NCBI GenBank assembly: GCA_018340805.1 | Contig: JACMZG010001908.1 | Location: 14,230,145-14,294,144 of the forward strand | DNA from: Microvelia longipes | Lineage: Eukaryota > Arthropoda > Insecta > Hemiptera > Veliidae | Reading direction: 5' to 3' | DNA length: 64,000 nucleotides | Shown: positions 1 through 13,205 of the stretch, piece by piece | Layout: the number at the start of each line of letters is the position of its first letter | Numbering within the stretch: position 1 is the stretch's first letter | Notes under the pieces: generated by a model | What the model was told of the DNA's origin: nothing | Databases searched by the model: none | The model's input: the letters and a program-made list of their open reading frames with translations, nothing else | Translations under genes and position numbers: made by a program

Positions 1-2270
1 CCAAATTTTCAAGAATTCAACTCCAGACAGATCGACTGACGGAAGACGACATTCACCTGGATCTTTAAAAACTGTTTTCATGGAATATCTGTCAACCGAC
101 TGTTAGGGCATAGTTTTGAGAAAATCAAAAAATAATACAATTTTTCTGGAATCAAATGATTATTTTAAATTGTTTGCCAGATTTGTTCTATTCTAAGTTT
201 AATACGTCAAGGAATATAACTTAGAAGTATTTCTTTGTTATCATAACAATGCAATCCTATTGGTCAGTTTATACTGCCACGGTCTATGGCCATAAAACAT
301 TTATGTAAGTAATTATGTTCCATGAAATTGAATGTTAAGATAAAACTTGCCAGGTTAAACCTTTCATAAAAATTGCATGGGTTATTTTTAATGATTAATG
401 TTATGTTAATGATCAGTATCCTTTCTTTTCTAATGTTTTTGTGTTTAAGTATAGAACGGGATGGCACAAAGATGCCATATTTTTATTTATGAACTATATA
501 GTTTCTTATTACAGTTTTTTTCGTAGGCACATAATTATTATTATATACATAACAAATAATATAACATGCCAAGTTGAATCAGTGTTTGCTATAAGATCCA
601 ACAATAAATTTGTGACGTTACAGCTCCACACAAAAGTAATATATAAACAAAGTATGGAAACAGATACGATTTCTGTTGGACCAGGCATGCAGTTCACATT
701 TTGTCCACCAGGGCTCAAATTTTCCAATAATTTTTCATTTTGTTTTACCCTTGTAAATGTAAACAAACTATTTACGGTACTCAACATTTTTTTATTTTGT
801 TTTTATTGCATTTTTTGTACATTCTAGTATAAAATGTTAATAATTTGTGTAAGAAATATGTTTTGTTACATCCGAGAGAGGTTTAAGTGCGAATCTATAA
901 ATTCTAGGTTTGTTTAAATTATTTAAAAAGAGCGACTAATTAAACTTTTTTACCTGTGCACAACTTAACACAGTACTTTACTTAATTGCGAGTGATATTT
1001 GTTTTTCCCTTCAAATACTAATTGTAATTAAAATTTTAACAAATTTAACCAACAACTTTTGAATATAATAAATGCCATCGTAATTTTAAGTTAAATTTAA
1101 GGCAATACCATTATCTATATTTTATTCAAAGTTTTAATAAAAACATGTTATTTACCTTTACTATAGTTTCTCTTTTTCTTTAACAAAACATTTGTAACAA
1201 GAGTTTCACAGAATTTAATACAAAACAATAAATTATCACGGTCACATTAAAGTACGAACACCATAAAAAGTAAAACTCATAGAGATATTATTACTAGAGA
1301 GGCCCTATAGGTTAAATTTTGAAACATCCAAAAACTAACCTGACCACCTTCGCTTATGAATATAACTAAGTCAACTTGCCAATAAAACCAAGTAAAAAAC
1401 AAATCTTAAAAAGCTCATACGCATTTATTCCTATTTTAGCTATTTTTTTTAATTTTGAGCCAGCCATCAGCTGATCACGCATGTCTAAATCTTTTTACCC
1501 AGGTTAGTTTAGGAATTTCCCTTCTTGATTATATATTACTTTATCCACAATAAATAAGTATAGACCAATTTATTGGCCATTCCATTCAATAGAATAAGTG
1601 AGTATTTACGACATTAATTTATCTGATAAATAATTTATTAATAAAGTCATTTCCGTATTGTTTATTAATTTAAATTTATTACTGTTGTTAGCTATTTAGA
1701 CTCTCCTCTTCGCTATAGAATATTAATTTTACCTCGGTAAATAGTTCTACCTGATACATTGAATAGAAATTAGAATGAGAATAAATAATTAGACATCAAG
1801 CGAGCTAACAAGAGAATATGTGTTTCACTGGATTTAATGTGTATTGTGATTTAAATAACAGCAATTTAACACAACTTAGAATTAGGAACTGAAAAATAAA
1901 AACAAAACCGCACCGCGATCTTGATACCATGGGCCTCAGTCCCTACATGTCGTAGTATGGGCCACCTTCGGGCCCTTTAATGGCCATAAGTTATTGTCCA
2001 ATTACAGTCTGTGGTATAAGAAGTTTATTCAGTGGTATAAAGCCACGGCATAAGGAAATTTCTAAACGTATTAGACGAAAAACGTGATTTGTTTACATAA
2101 TGATATGTACACATTATGTATTACATACATAACACATTATGTATGCAGTGTAACATTACATGGCAAACTGTGTTTAAATGACCGAATATCTAAATTTTTG
2201 CTGAGTCAATATTGTTGGTTTATAACGCCAGACACATTTATTAAACATTAAGGCTCTGGACATTTATAAG
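1..2270. other. AT-rich intergenic DNA
   Basis: No convincing gene. Open frames at 441-827 (plus) and 509-787 (minus) lie on opposite strands of the same AT-rich stretch and lack ATG starts or splice support. A CCACCTTCGGGCCC-containing GC-richer patch near 1,915-1,985 is not explained. Confidence 0.5.
1270..1375. repeat. MITE family D, end fragment
   Basis: ATAGAGATATTATTACTAGA, GGCCCTATAGGTTAAATTTT, GAAACATCCAAAAACTAACC match one end of the family at 47.4 kb. Confidence 0.6.
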
Positions 2271-2322
2271 ATGGATTTTTGTATCAAGTTTTATTTAGAT
2301 CCAAAACAGTATACACCAAAAA

Positions 2323-2671
<349 letters not shown>

Positions 2672-3074
2672 ATTGAGCGAGCAATGTAAAAAAGTCACTC
2701 ACTCGTCCAAAAAAAGTGTTCTTTTAAATACGACAAAGTGAAAGGCAGAGACTTAAGGTGTGAAAAAACTAATCTAATAATAATCTAATACAAACAGTTT
2801 AAAGTTAAAAGAAGATCTATATAAAGAACTAATTGAAGATGACTGAGGGGGTGTTTCCTGACGTTCCTGCTATACAGTTCTACCGCTACACAACTCTACC
2901 GCAGTGAAATCAACCGCGACCAACTCTAATATCAACTCATTAGTTAAACAAAACTAATTCCTCATTATGACAAATTGATTCACACTTTATAACTCTTTAC
3001 CGTCTTCAAAGAAGTTTCTTATTTGATGTGACATTTATTACTCACATAAAATAAATCTGATGCCATTGTAAGAC

Positions 3075-3350
3075 AAGAAATCGGGTGCGGGGTACCTCGG
3101 TACTTATTCTCACCACATCAGAAACGCAACGCTCATCCTTCTTACTTCGGACTCGCTTCGCTCGTCCTCAGAATATACAATTCGTCATATATATATATAC
3201 TACAATACGTCTTTAAACTCGCTTCACTCGTCCTAAGCTAGTAAATACATCCGTTGCATTCTCAGCGATCACCCATACAGCACTGATCACACTCAATGCT
3301 GCTTGGTCGACTTAGTGGGAGGTAGATCCCAATTTTATCACTATAGATCC
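3075..3350 (-). repeat. 5S-like repeat family, partial copy F (3' part)
   Basis: On the minus strand this reads AAGCAGCATTGAG, GTATGGGTGATCGCTGAGAA, the GAGCGAAGCGAGTCC tail motif and a terminal ACCCCGCACCCGATTTC. It holds the 5S-rRNA-like block (3260-3306) and the tail, and is cut off upstream of the block. Confidence 0.75.
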
Positions 3351-3589
3351 GTATGGAGCTAAGTATAAGGGTGATGTATTTGAAACTTACCAACCTGTAT
3401 ATAAAACCAATGTGCTAAATTTTATTTTTTTATTACTAGGAGAACCTTCATCAAAGGGCTTGTATACTTTGTTTATATAAATAGTTAAAAACATAAAAAA
3501 ATATCAAATTGAGTTAAAATTTGGCACGAGGATATCGTGTAATCCTCTTTGCATAACAAACATTCTCGGATTGCGAGTTTTAATCAAAA

Positions 3590-3660
3590 TCAAGAGATGT
3601 CAATATGTGGATGGGTGACCGCTGGGAATAAATCGGAAGTCTTACAACGAGATAAGCGAG
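3590..3660 (+). repeat. Degenerate 5S-like fragment
   Basis: GGATGGGTGACCGCTGGGAA matches the 5S rRNA C-box region closely, followed by ACGAGATAAGCGAGTCCGAA, the family tail. The bases before the C-box are too altered to show an A-box. Confidence 0.55.
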
Positions 3661-3788
3661 TCCGAAACGTAAAGCAATATAAATTCAGTAATGTTCATAT
3701 TCTTGTGATTATTGTAGGAATCTTTGAAAAAAGTTTCTTGATACTCTGACCCTGATTTAGTGTTTACTGAGTTAGGTGTAAACAAAGA

Positions 3789-3790
<2 letters not shown>

Positions 3791-3853
<63 letters not shown>

Positions 3854-3871
3854 ATATTAATATATATATAA
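3791..3871. repeat. (TA)n microsatellite
   Basis: About 80 bp of TA dinucleotides with two interruptions near the right end. Confidence 0.95.
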
Positions 3872-5060
3872 AGAGACAGAGGTACCTACTTAAAAGATTC
3901 CTTCTCTTAAATGATTCCTCGTATTATTAGTAGTAAATTCCCGGAGTAATTTTTAACAAATGTTAAGTTTTATATTTTACATGTAAATAAAAGGCATTCA
4001 TTTTTTTATTTTCTTAGGAGTCTTAGAATTAAATTTTTACACATAGTGAGAGCTTAGATATAATTTGTATTCGCAGTAGGTTATAGTTAGAAGATTGACT
4101 AAAAAGTAGATAGATGGATTTGGCCTCAATAATTAATTATAAATATGAGTTGACAGTTTTAGCAAGCCAATTCATTGAGCCAAATATGCCATACATATGG
4201 TTTATATCTCTCTCTTCCGAGAAATATATAGTTATTTTAGCTATCACAACAGCAGCAAATAGAGAGACTTGAAGAACTAACCGCTAATGTTAATAGCAAC
4301 CTAAAATGCAATAATTATGTTTTTTTGGATTAAACCATATTTTTTCTTCAGTCCCTTTACTAATCTTTTTGATTATAAAACAATTTAACTTTTATATTTT
4401 AAAATTTAAAAGTTTTGTATTATGATTTTAAACCACTATGCCTGCATAAAGTATTCAAATAAAATACTCATACGAAACGAAAAGTAAAGTAAATATTAAA
4501 TATGTTAAATGTAAGAAAGTTTAAGTTTACATCTGCCTGATTTAAAAAAAAATCATTTTTTTCAGTAAAAATATTCCTTCATTAAAAAAGTGGAATAATT
4601 AATTAACAAAAATGACTAAAAAATATAAATAAAAAACTATTTAGAAGTCTTACTTACCTTGTTAATAAAATGTTTCTCAAAAAATGTCATGAAGTGTTGA
4701 ACGATGACTTTGATTATGGAGGATCCAGTAAATTTTACCTCACCAGAGATTCCAAATAAAAATACTTTATGAGAAATTTTATTTTTATACTTTAAATGAT
4801 ATTGTTGCCCAATACAATAGAAGCTAGAATTTAAGGTAAAGTTAAAATTTAAAATGTAACTATTACTTACTATATTAACTATATTATATTATATTATATA
4901 CCATTATTATAGCTGGTTTACTGTATTTTTTTTCATTCTATCTAGGAAAAATACTCGGTAACAATTGGATGCCCAATTGTTGCCTGAATTATAGACCCTC
5001 GCGGGTTTTAGGACTAAATTGTGAATTCGAAGCTTGTTGCTCAGTGATGATTTCGACGTA
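3872..5060. other. AT-rich intergenic DNA
   Basis: Nothing recognisable apart from homopolymer A/T runs. Confidence 0.5.
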
Positions 5061-5350
5061 TGGTCTAAAACAGGGCGGCAAAGTGTAGTCCGCGGACAAC
5101 TAGGGGTCCGTAGCGATATTACTAGGGGTCCGCGAGCCAATTAAAATTATGGTAACAATTTAATTTATAAACAATGTAAAGACTGAGATAACAGCGATTT
5201 ACTTTAAAATTTATTTTTAATCTTGATAGTCCAAGAACGGGATAGTAAAAATTAAATTATTGTGGCGACGTTTCGGCCAAGCTGGTCATAATCATGCCTA
5301 AAAAATATATAAATATATATTTTTATATAAAATATAAAAAAATAAAAAAT

Positions 5351-5472
5351 ACGGGCCTTCGGCCCGTAGCCGCTACGGGGCCTCGGCGCTTCGCGCCTCG
5401 TCCGCTCCGCAGCGTCGGGCCACCGGGCCGCTTCGCGGCCGGGGGCTCCCTGTGGCCGCTTCGCGGCCACAT
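5351..5472. repeat. GC-rich cluster of short TTC-loop hairpins
   Basis: About 120 bp of very high G+C in an otherwise AT-rich region. It consists of successive perfect palindromes: ACGGGCC-TTC-GGCCCGT, CGTAGC-C-GCTACG, GGCGC-TTC-GCGCC, CCGGGCCGC-TTC-GCGGCCGG (one mismatch) and GTGGCCGC-TTC-GCGGCCAC. Four of the five share the GCTTCGC or CTTCG loop core. Lies just inside the left arm of the foldback element. Confidence 0.85.
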
Positions 5473-6523
5473 TTTGTTGTTTGTATGATGTGTTGTTTCA
5501 TTATTGTTCTTGTTACATGGCATTTTGCCATGTACCTAGCGAATTTTCACAGCCTCTCCTGAGAGGCTTTCTCACAAATTTGATTTTACTAATTAAGATT
5601 TTATTAATACTTTATTATTAATAGTATGCTATAATATTAAAACTAACAAGCATTATAAACAAAATATATTCATGATTTTGTTTTTAAATAAAAATACCGT
5701 TTCCGTCACTTAGGATCATAGATAAACAATATTAACATAGATGGCTCATTCAAAGATTTAAAAAAAATATTTGATGGGATGCAGGAGGCTCAAGTAGTAC
5801 AGTCTAGTGGTGACAGCGTGAAACTGTCACATATTTTTATTTATAAGAAAAATGTCAAATTTTATTGTAAAATTGTTTATTTGAGTATAACCTTTAGGTT
5901 GAAAAAATATATTCATGATTTTTTAAAATAAAAATACCGTTTTCGTCTCTTAGGATTGTCCGATTGAGCTGAAACTGGTCGCATTCGTTTTAGAATATCT
6001 TCGACCATATAAAGACTACTTCGATGTTCTTCCTCTTTACAGGCCTGCTTAGCTCGGCGTGGATTAGTGGAAGCCATTTTTGTCCTGTCTCTCTGGCATA
6101 GTAGGCTTACCAGGATGGAGCAAGAGGTATAGGCTCCTCTAATATACTACATCCCCACCCTCTAACACTACTGAACTCAACAGATATCGTACGAGTCTTT
6201 GACCTAGACGTATACATATATACAAGATTATATATATATATGTATACCGATTGCGCCATTTGTGATGGTTCGATTGAGCTGAAATTGGTCTTAATCGATT
6301 CAGCTAGCCGTCTACCTAAATACTAGATACCTTGTTTTAAAGCCATTTTAAGTTTCAAAAAAATTTTTTTTCATGACGTCATAACTTTGGTTGATGATGT
6401 CATAATGTTTTTATAAACAATAGGCCTCGTAACCTCCTCAACATCTCGCGATTTGCAAAGTTTCGTTTCAATTTGAGAACGCCTTCGAGAGTTATCGTTC
6501 GCCATACGAAAGGTAGAAACTCT

Positions 6524-6649
<126 letters not shown>

Positions 6650-7294
6650 CTTTTTTCGGACATATATTTTTTGTTATCAGGATGCCAATAGGAACCGATT
6701 CCACTCACTCCCACCCTCAACTTCCGTCATCCGAACAACCTCATAAGCGTCATTTTCATTATGAAAATTCGCTAAAACATTAAAACAAATATATTTTTGT
6801 TAATTAAATATATTTCTTTTTAGGCATGATTATGGACAGCTTAGCCAAAACGTTGCCACAATAATTTAATTTGTATTATCCCGTTCTTGGACTATCAACA
6901 TTAAAATTAAGTTAAAAGGGACAACGTCTTGATCAATTATTTTATTTATGGATGAGAAAAAACAAATTGTTTACCATTTTAGTATGTCTGTCACTATGAT
7001 ATTAAACTGTAAAATATTTAATTTATAAATTAAGAATAAATTAAAAATAGTAGGGTCGCTATAAGGTTTTAATAATAGAAATGATAATAAAGTATATTGT
7101 CTTGGATGCCAACATCTAGCTTGATTAGACACCAATGTCCAGTGCCCGATGAGATGGTTGGTTAAAAACAGTTTTAGTAAAAAAAACCTGTGCTTAAAGT
7201 TATAAAATTAGACATGGTTGGGAGTCTGCCAAGTACCTTTTAAGTCAAATGGGGATCCGCGAAACACTGAAGTTGGCGTATCTCTGGTCTAAAA

Positions 7295-9789
7295 GACGTT
7301 GCAGAAACTTGTATCAAGGTTAAGGTGAAGATATCGGAATGAGAATGGTTAGGGAATGAGAACTTGATTGAGGGTGACTGGAGGAAAAATATCAATACGA
7401 AGAGCTTTTGCACTTAATGAATGTTCTAGTCACTTTTGTGACTTGAACATTTTTCTTTTAGAGAACATATTAGTTCTCTATTTTCTCAACGAAGCCGTAA
7501 CAGGCAGAAGGTAGTTTTGGATTGTATCAGAATTGACTATGTAGTTTTTAGGATCTAAAGGATTATTGTCAGGTGTTTTATTATCTAGAAAGAAGGGTAT
7601 ACCAATGATTGTAGAAGGGTATTCTGGGATATTGTAGGAGTAAAAAGAATTCAGCATTGGTCCTAAAATACTGCCTTAAAGAACTCCAAGGTCTCAGCCT
7701 AACCAAGAAAACCGCTGAGTAGTACTTCATTCTAGGAGAGAGAAAAAAACACAAATTAAATAATTTGATATTTCCTTTTTATTTTTATACTTATTTGATT
7801 TTTAATTATTTTTTCTAAAAAAAGATCTATGTTTTAGCATAATGTACAAGTTATATAGATTATGGAATATTTGTAACTTAATTATTTACAAAATTAATAT
7901 GTGCATTTGAAAAAAAAAATATGTTTGCATTATAATTTGAAATACCAATTAATAATAATTGGAAAAGAATTCCCTCTTCATGAAATATATACCATTAATA
8001 GCGAATCGTTTTTAACTTAACAAGTGAGGCCATTATCAGTGCTGTAGCATTAAAATAAAGAAAGAGTAATATATGAGTCTTTCAGATCAGACTCAATAAT
8101 AGTTTAAATAAATAATACTAAGTAAAAATTTAAATATATATGTACAAAAAATAACAAATAAGAACTAATAAGACGCGAAAAAACATCACAGAATCAATTC
8201 GTATACTATCCTTAAGCTTACGAAATACGTCCCTTAATGATATCACTGATAAATCTAGTGACAAACTTCCTAAACTGCTGAAGTATAACGTAATAGCTAC
8301 ATTTTTGTCAAAAGTTACTATTGATGGTAGATCAGTGAGGATCAACCAATAGCTGATTCATCAGATGACAGAAAAAATAAAGATTTTTAAAGTTATAAAC
8401 AAATCAATGATCTGCGGATTATGAAATTAAATGCGGGATAAAAGTGATGGTTAATAACATTTTATTAATAAAGTATAAAAGTTTTCAAATTCGATTGCCT
8501 ATGGAGAAGTTTTATTTATATTTCAAAACTTACCAAAAGTTGTATTAAATTATATTTGGGTAATAATAATAAATAGATCGGTAAATATGAATTCGGAGTA
8601 AGCTTGAAGATGGTAGAGACCATTATCAAAAGTCTAGGGCTTTGTTTCATCAAATGTTAATGGTTAAATATTGGTGCATTAGAAATGTATCAACAGGTAT
8701 TGTTTACATTTGAAAGTTTAAATTAACAACTAATGAGAGTATAACGGACAAAAACAAAGGGGACTAAAAGTAAGATGACTAAAAGTGAAGGGGCTAAAGT
8801 AAAGGGCCTAGAGGTAAGTCCACAAAGTAAGTCTACGAGGTGGAAATTATGAAAAGAATAATGACACTTACGTCATGTCTTCAATTCAACACTAGTTCAC
8901 TGGTTGGTGAAAATACATCCTACGGTGGGTTTCATCTCTATTTTTTTCAGCGAATATTCAAAGAAAAAATTATCTTATGAGGTTGTTTTTTTAGCCAAGG
9001 ATTCTTCGCTACAAATTGGCGATAACTTAGGGACTTTCATAATTTTACTTATCTCTCCGTTACAGTTTTTATGTGATGGTAACAACAATGTTTTAACGGA
9101 TGGATTCTAAGACGAATTAAAGTATAAGCTGTTAGATTAACTTATCACAACAGTAGCCTTGTGTTAATGGATATAATTAAAATTAATTAAAGTGGAGATA
9201 GTTAATTTAAAATATAATGAGTTAAGAGTCCGACAAAAGCTATGACCAGATCAAGGATCTTGAATAAAGAGGATGACGCATGAAAGAAAATTTCTGACAC
9301 CATGGAAGTTGAAAGCGATAGAGAAATAGGAGCAAATTTACCTTCCCTTAAGTAGAAGGATGTCGAGTTTACTTCTCAACCTTCTTCTGTGCTTCTCATG
9401 AATGTTACATTTGTAGTGCTTGTTAAGTCATTTGTGCTTAATAAATTTTAAATTTTGGACATTACTTCCCCACTTCAGTGTTGTAATTTAGCCATCTAAA
9501 ATTTAAGACCTGCGCTGTTAAGAATTGTAAGCATACGCAGTTTGTACCAAATATGGGCAGTTGGTTTTTGACGTTTGTTTCGTGTTGAATTCTCAACACG
9601 AATTTTTGGTAATTTTTTGGTTTCGATGGGGTCTCTTTTTTGTATGCCAAATCGACTTAGTGCGTCCCCTTTATTCAAGATCCTTGGACCAGATACACCA
9701 AAGTTAAATCCAAGATAAGTGTGAGTTACGCCAATTATAACCGGGAATTATGAAAAGAGGTATGTCATCCTGTCATACGTTAGTATATG

Positions 9790-9790
<1 letters not shown>
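7295..9790. other. Intergenic DNA, no recognised feature
   Basis: Unique-looking sequence. A frame at about 8,150-8,345 is open on both strands for some 60 codons but has no splice support. A short repeat TAAAAGTGAAGGGGCTAAAG lies near 8,780. Confidence 0.45.
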
Positions 9791-9792
<2 letters not shown>

Positions 9793-9864
<72 letters not shown>

Positions 9865-9889
9865 ATATATATATATATATTATATTATA
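9793..9889. repeat. (TA)n microsatellite
   Basis: About 97 bp of TA with several TATTATA interruptions, abutting a perfect palindrome on the right. Confidence 0.95.
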
Positions 9890-9890
9890 G

Positions 9891-9922
9891 TTGCGGTAAC
9901 GACTCTTAAGTCGTTACCGCAA
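9891..9922. repeat. Short palindrome beside (TA)n
   Basis: Arms TTGCGGTAACGACT and AGTCGTTACCGCAA around CTTA. Perfect 14-bp stem. It may be a small foldback remnant or a cruciform made when the TA tract expanded. Confidence 0.8.
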
Positions 9923-11783
9923 CTTACACTTAACACAGACTTAACTTGTGTACAGATTTATTTATAAAACTATAACGATCTGTGATTCCACCTTATAATT
10001 TTAATTGATTTAAAATTAATTTTACTTGGTTTTACAAATATTCCATAAATTACAATATTATTATATAAATTTATTCTACATTAAGAGACAATAATCACTA
10101 GCATTTAATTTTAGAGGAGTGGTGGAAGTGAACGCAATAACTCTTAATTAAAGGCAAAAAACTTTAGAACTAGTAAAAACTCTGTTAGAGCTACTACATG
10201 CATTGAAGCTCTTATATATGTATCATAATAATTTTACACTTTCCAAAGAATTGTACTCATAGTACAAAGTATACAACAAATGCAGTTCGTAAATCTGCAA
10301 TCCTGCAAATAAGTTGGAAAATCTGCGACCTGCAATTATGTAAGAGCTTGCTGGAGTTAATTGCATTAGCTAAAGAGCAACGTCTCTATTTTATCACAGG
10401 ACCATAAAAGATTCAACAAATACTCAGCAAAAAATTAATGAAACAATTATAAAATAATTTTTCCACTTTTTTGGTATAATTTTTAAACCAAAGAAATGAA
10501 TTCCCAAAATCGTTCTTTTACTGATCTAATTGGAGTAGTTTTCTTGGAAAATTTGCTGAAAATCAGGCTTACTATTCCTACGTTAAGTATTCTAATCGCA
10601 TGTCAAGTTGAGCTGAATCAGAACTAAGTTCGTTGCATCACACCTCTATATTTATAAATAAAATTTAACAGATAATGAATTTTAAATAAATTTACAAAAA
10701 AAAATGTACAATAATATTTACATCACATGATACTTACAAAACTCTTCATTTATTTACAAAATTTTTGTAAAAATAACAAGTGATGGAATTAAAAATAAAA
10801 TTTACAATAATTTATAAATAATGTACAATTAATAATGGAAAGAACTATGTACAGCATACTTGAAACGTATACATTTAGAATCACAATAGTTTTTATAATT
10901 ATATGTACATTTTCAGCATATTTACAATTTAAAAATTCAGCAAAATAAAATAAGTAAGCTCCTGCTGCAAATAGATGATTTTGTTTAACTGCCTCATATA
11001 AATTAACATTTTGAATAATAACACAAAATAAAATAACATTGAAGGATCAATAGATTATTTTTATAAAATATAAAAGTCAATAGGTAATTACAAGAATTGT
11101 GTCAGAAATACTTCCCTAGAATTTCCGCGCTACTATCAATCCACTTTCGATTATTTTTACGGAAATAATCGTCCTGGACTTAAATTTTAAGACCTGGAGC
11201 AATCTAGAGGTTTAATATACCTCTATACCCTTATACCAGAAATCTGGTATAAAATGCCACAATTTTATATAAGACAAAACTCATTGGTTTTTCAACACTA
11301 TTTTTCCACGCTGTCAACTGATTATATCTATGAGCATTACTATAAGCCTTATTCTTTCATTAGCTTATAGAATTTTTATCCTTTTATTCATAATTAACGG
11401 CTCCATCTTCAATTCACTTCTTCATTGGGTAGACTGTCTTTATTTTTTAAATTTAATCTCAACATTGTTTTATTCATTCAGATAATATTTAAAGAATGAA
11501 CTCAATTCTAATTTTTGGTAGGATTCTCTAAACAATATGGTTAAATAGCCGTTTAACAGATAAAGAAAATTAGGATTATGATTATTATTTGATAATTAAT
11601 TTTAAACATGACGATCTTATCATGTCCTAAGATTATTATGGCATAGAATACTGCTGTTTTAAGTTTAACTATTGTTTTGCAGGACAAAATACATTTTTCT
11701 TGTAGATAGTAGTATTCTTATATTGACATATTTAATGGCAATTATGGTTTACTTTTATTGTGATAAGTCATCTTGAAACTCAC
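9923..11783. other. Probable intron or intergenic DNA
   Basis: AT-rich, no second exon found. Short palindrome TTATACCAGAAATCTGGTATAA at about 11,230. Confidence 0.4.
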
Positions 11784-11946
11784 CAGTTATTTTAGCGATG
11801 GAGTCGTTGTGAAGGCTAGGCGTTGTAGATGCAGCAGCTGAGCTAGATGTGTTTGCCAGGGCTTTGTTGAAGTATAATAATTTAGTATTTACATCAAAAA
11901 GTGAGAGATTATTCACTGGTACCTGTCCAACAGGTAAGTCCTCTAC
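11784..11946 (-). CDS. Isolated internal exon of an unrecognised gene
   Basis: 163 nt, 54 codons plus one base (phase 0 in, phase 1 out). Splice signals are excellent: acceptor GGTATGTTTCAG and donor ACTG/GTGAGT. It encodes VEDLPVGQVPVNNLSLFDVN, then a short TKLLYFNKAL segment, then a Ser/Ala/Thr-rich stretch (NTSSSAAASTTPS) and HNDSIAKIT. Composition and codon use look coding and unlike the surrounding AT-rich DNA. I do not recognise the protein. No partner exon was found, so the gene must have long introns and probably extends outside the segments I could read. Confidence 0.6.
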
Positions 11947-12044
11947 CTGAAACATACCAGTAAACAATAATGCAGATTAGCAAAACAATAATACAATATA
12001 GCATGAAAGAGGTGTCTAGAATGTCAATCAGATATACTTGTCAA

Positions 12045-12775
12045 CAACGGCAATGAGATAACATAGATTAGTCAAATAATCTATAATTGTAGCCTTTGTA
12101 GGAGTATACTACGGCAATGAGATAACATAGATTAGTCAAATAATCTATAATTGTAGCCTTTATAGGAGTTTACTACGGCAATGAGATAATATAGATTAGT
12201 CAAAATATCTATAATTGTAGCCTTTGTAGGAGTTTACAACGGCAATGAGATAACACAGATTAGTCAAATAATCTATAATTGTAGCCTTTGTAGGAGTTTA
12301 CAACGGCAATGAGATAATATAGTTTAGTCAAATAATCTATAATTGTAGCCTTTGTAGGAGTTTACAACGGCAATGAGATAAACAGATTAGTCAAATAATC
12401 TATAATTACTTTGTAGAGGCAATGAGATAACATAGATTAGTCAAATAATCTATAATTGTAGCCTTTGTAGGAGTTTACAACGGCAATGAGATAACATAGA
12501 TTAGTCAAATAATCTATAATTATAGCCTTTGCAGGTGTTAAACACATAGATTAGTCAAATAATCTATAATTATAGCCTTTGCAGGTGTTTACAACGGTAA
12601 TGAGATAACATAGATTAGTCAAATAATCTATAATTATAGCCTGTGCAGGTGTTTACAACGGTAATAATATAAAGATTAGTCAATAATCTATAATTGTAGC
12701 ATTTGTAGGTGTATACAATGGATATGAGATAACATAGATTAGTCAAATAGTCATGTTTCAAGCCTATAGAGGTGT
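12045..12775. repeat. 64-bp tandem repeat, about 11 copies
   Basis: Unit starts CGGCAATGAGATAACATAGA and ends TAGCCTTTGTAGGAGTTTAC; period 64 (12,048 to 12,112). Within the unit ATAGATTAGTC-AAATA-ATCTATAAT approaches a palindrome. Copies are more diverged, and some truncated, toward the right end. It lies within the presumptive intron upstream of the exon at 11,784. Confidence 0.95.
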
Positions 12776-12994
12776 GAAATTGCGTAAGGCGTATTTTTGT
12801 GAGGAAACCAGGTTACTACGTTAGGTTAAGAATATCATATCTTGGCGAGCAAACCAGCTCTAACAGGTAACCTAGACCTGCTAACTAACTTGGGAGCTTG
12901 GTTACAAATACAAAATATCTTTTACTGATATCAATACAAACATTTGAATACGACTAATCGTTACGTTAGCCTAATTTGATAATAACTATATTAC

Positions 12995-13085
12995 AAAATA
13001 TTAAATAAAAATTAATGTTGAAATTATGAAGTACATCAAAAATTACTGCTAAAAAAGCAAATTAATCAAATTTAAAAATCAGGTA
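12995..13085. repeat. Diverged extra copy of the foldback arm
   Basis: TATTAAATAAAAATTAATGT, TATGAAGTACATCAAAAATT and ACTGCTAAAAAAGCAAATTA match, with changes, the left-arm segment at about 13,299-13,375. Confidence 0.5.
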
Positions 13086-13205
13086 ATGATTGGTGTAATG
13101 CAAACCAATAAAACAATGCTGATAAAACAAAGAAAAACTAACTTCAATTATAGTCAAGTCAGTCAAAATTCTAGGTATTTAACTTGATAATATAATATAG
13201 GAGCC

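Noticed and set aside
441..827. 128-codon open frame with CPPGLKFSNNFSFC, resembling a chitin-binding peritrophin motif
   Set aside because: Only this one motif fits; the other four conserved cysteines and aromatic residues are missing, the frame does not start with ATG, and the opposite strand is also open.
5252..5523. Arg/Pro/Ala-rich frames on both strands near 5.4 kb
   Set aside because: Produced by the GC-rich hairpin island; no ATG context or homology.
8130..8345. Possible exon on either strand
   Set aside because: Open on both strands but splice signals are poor and no family is recognisable.
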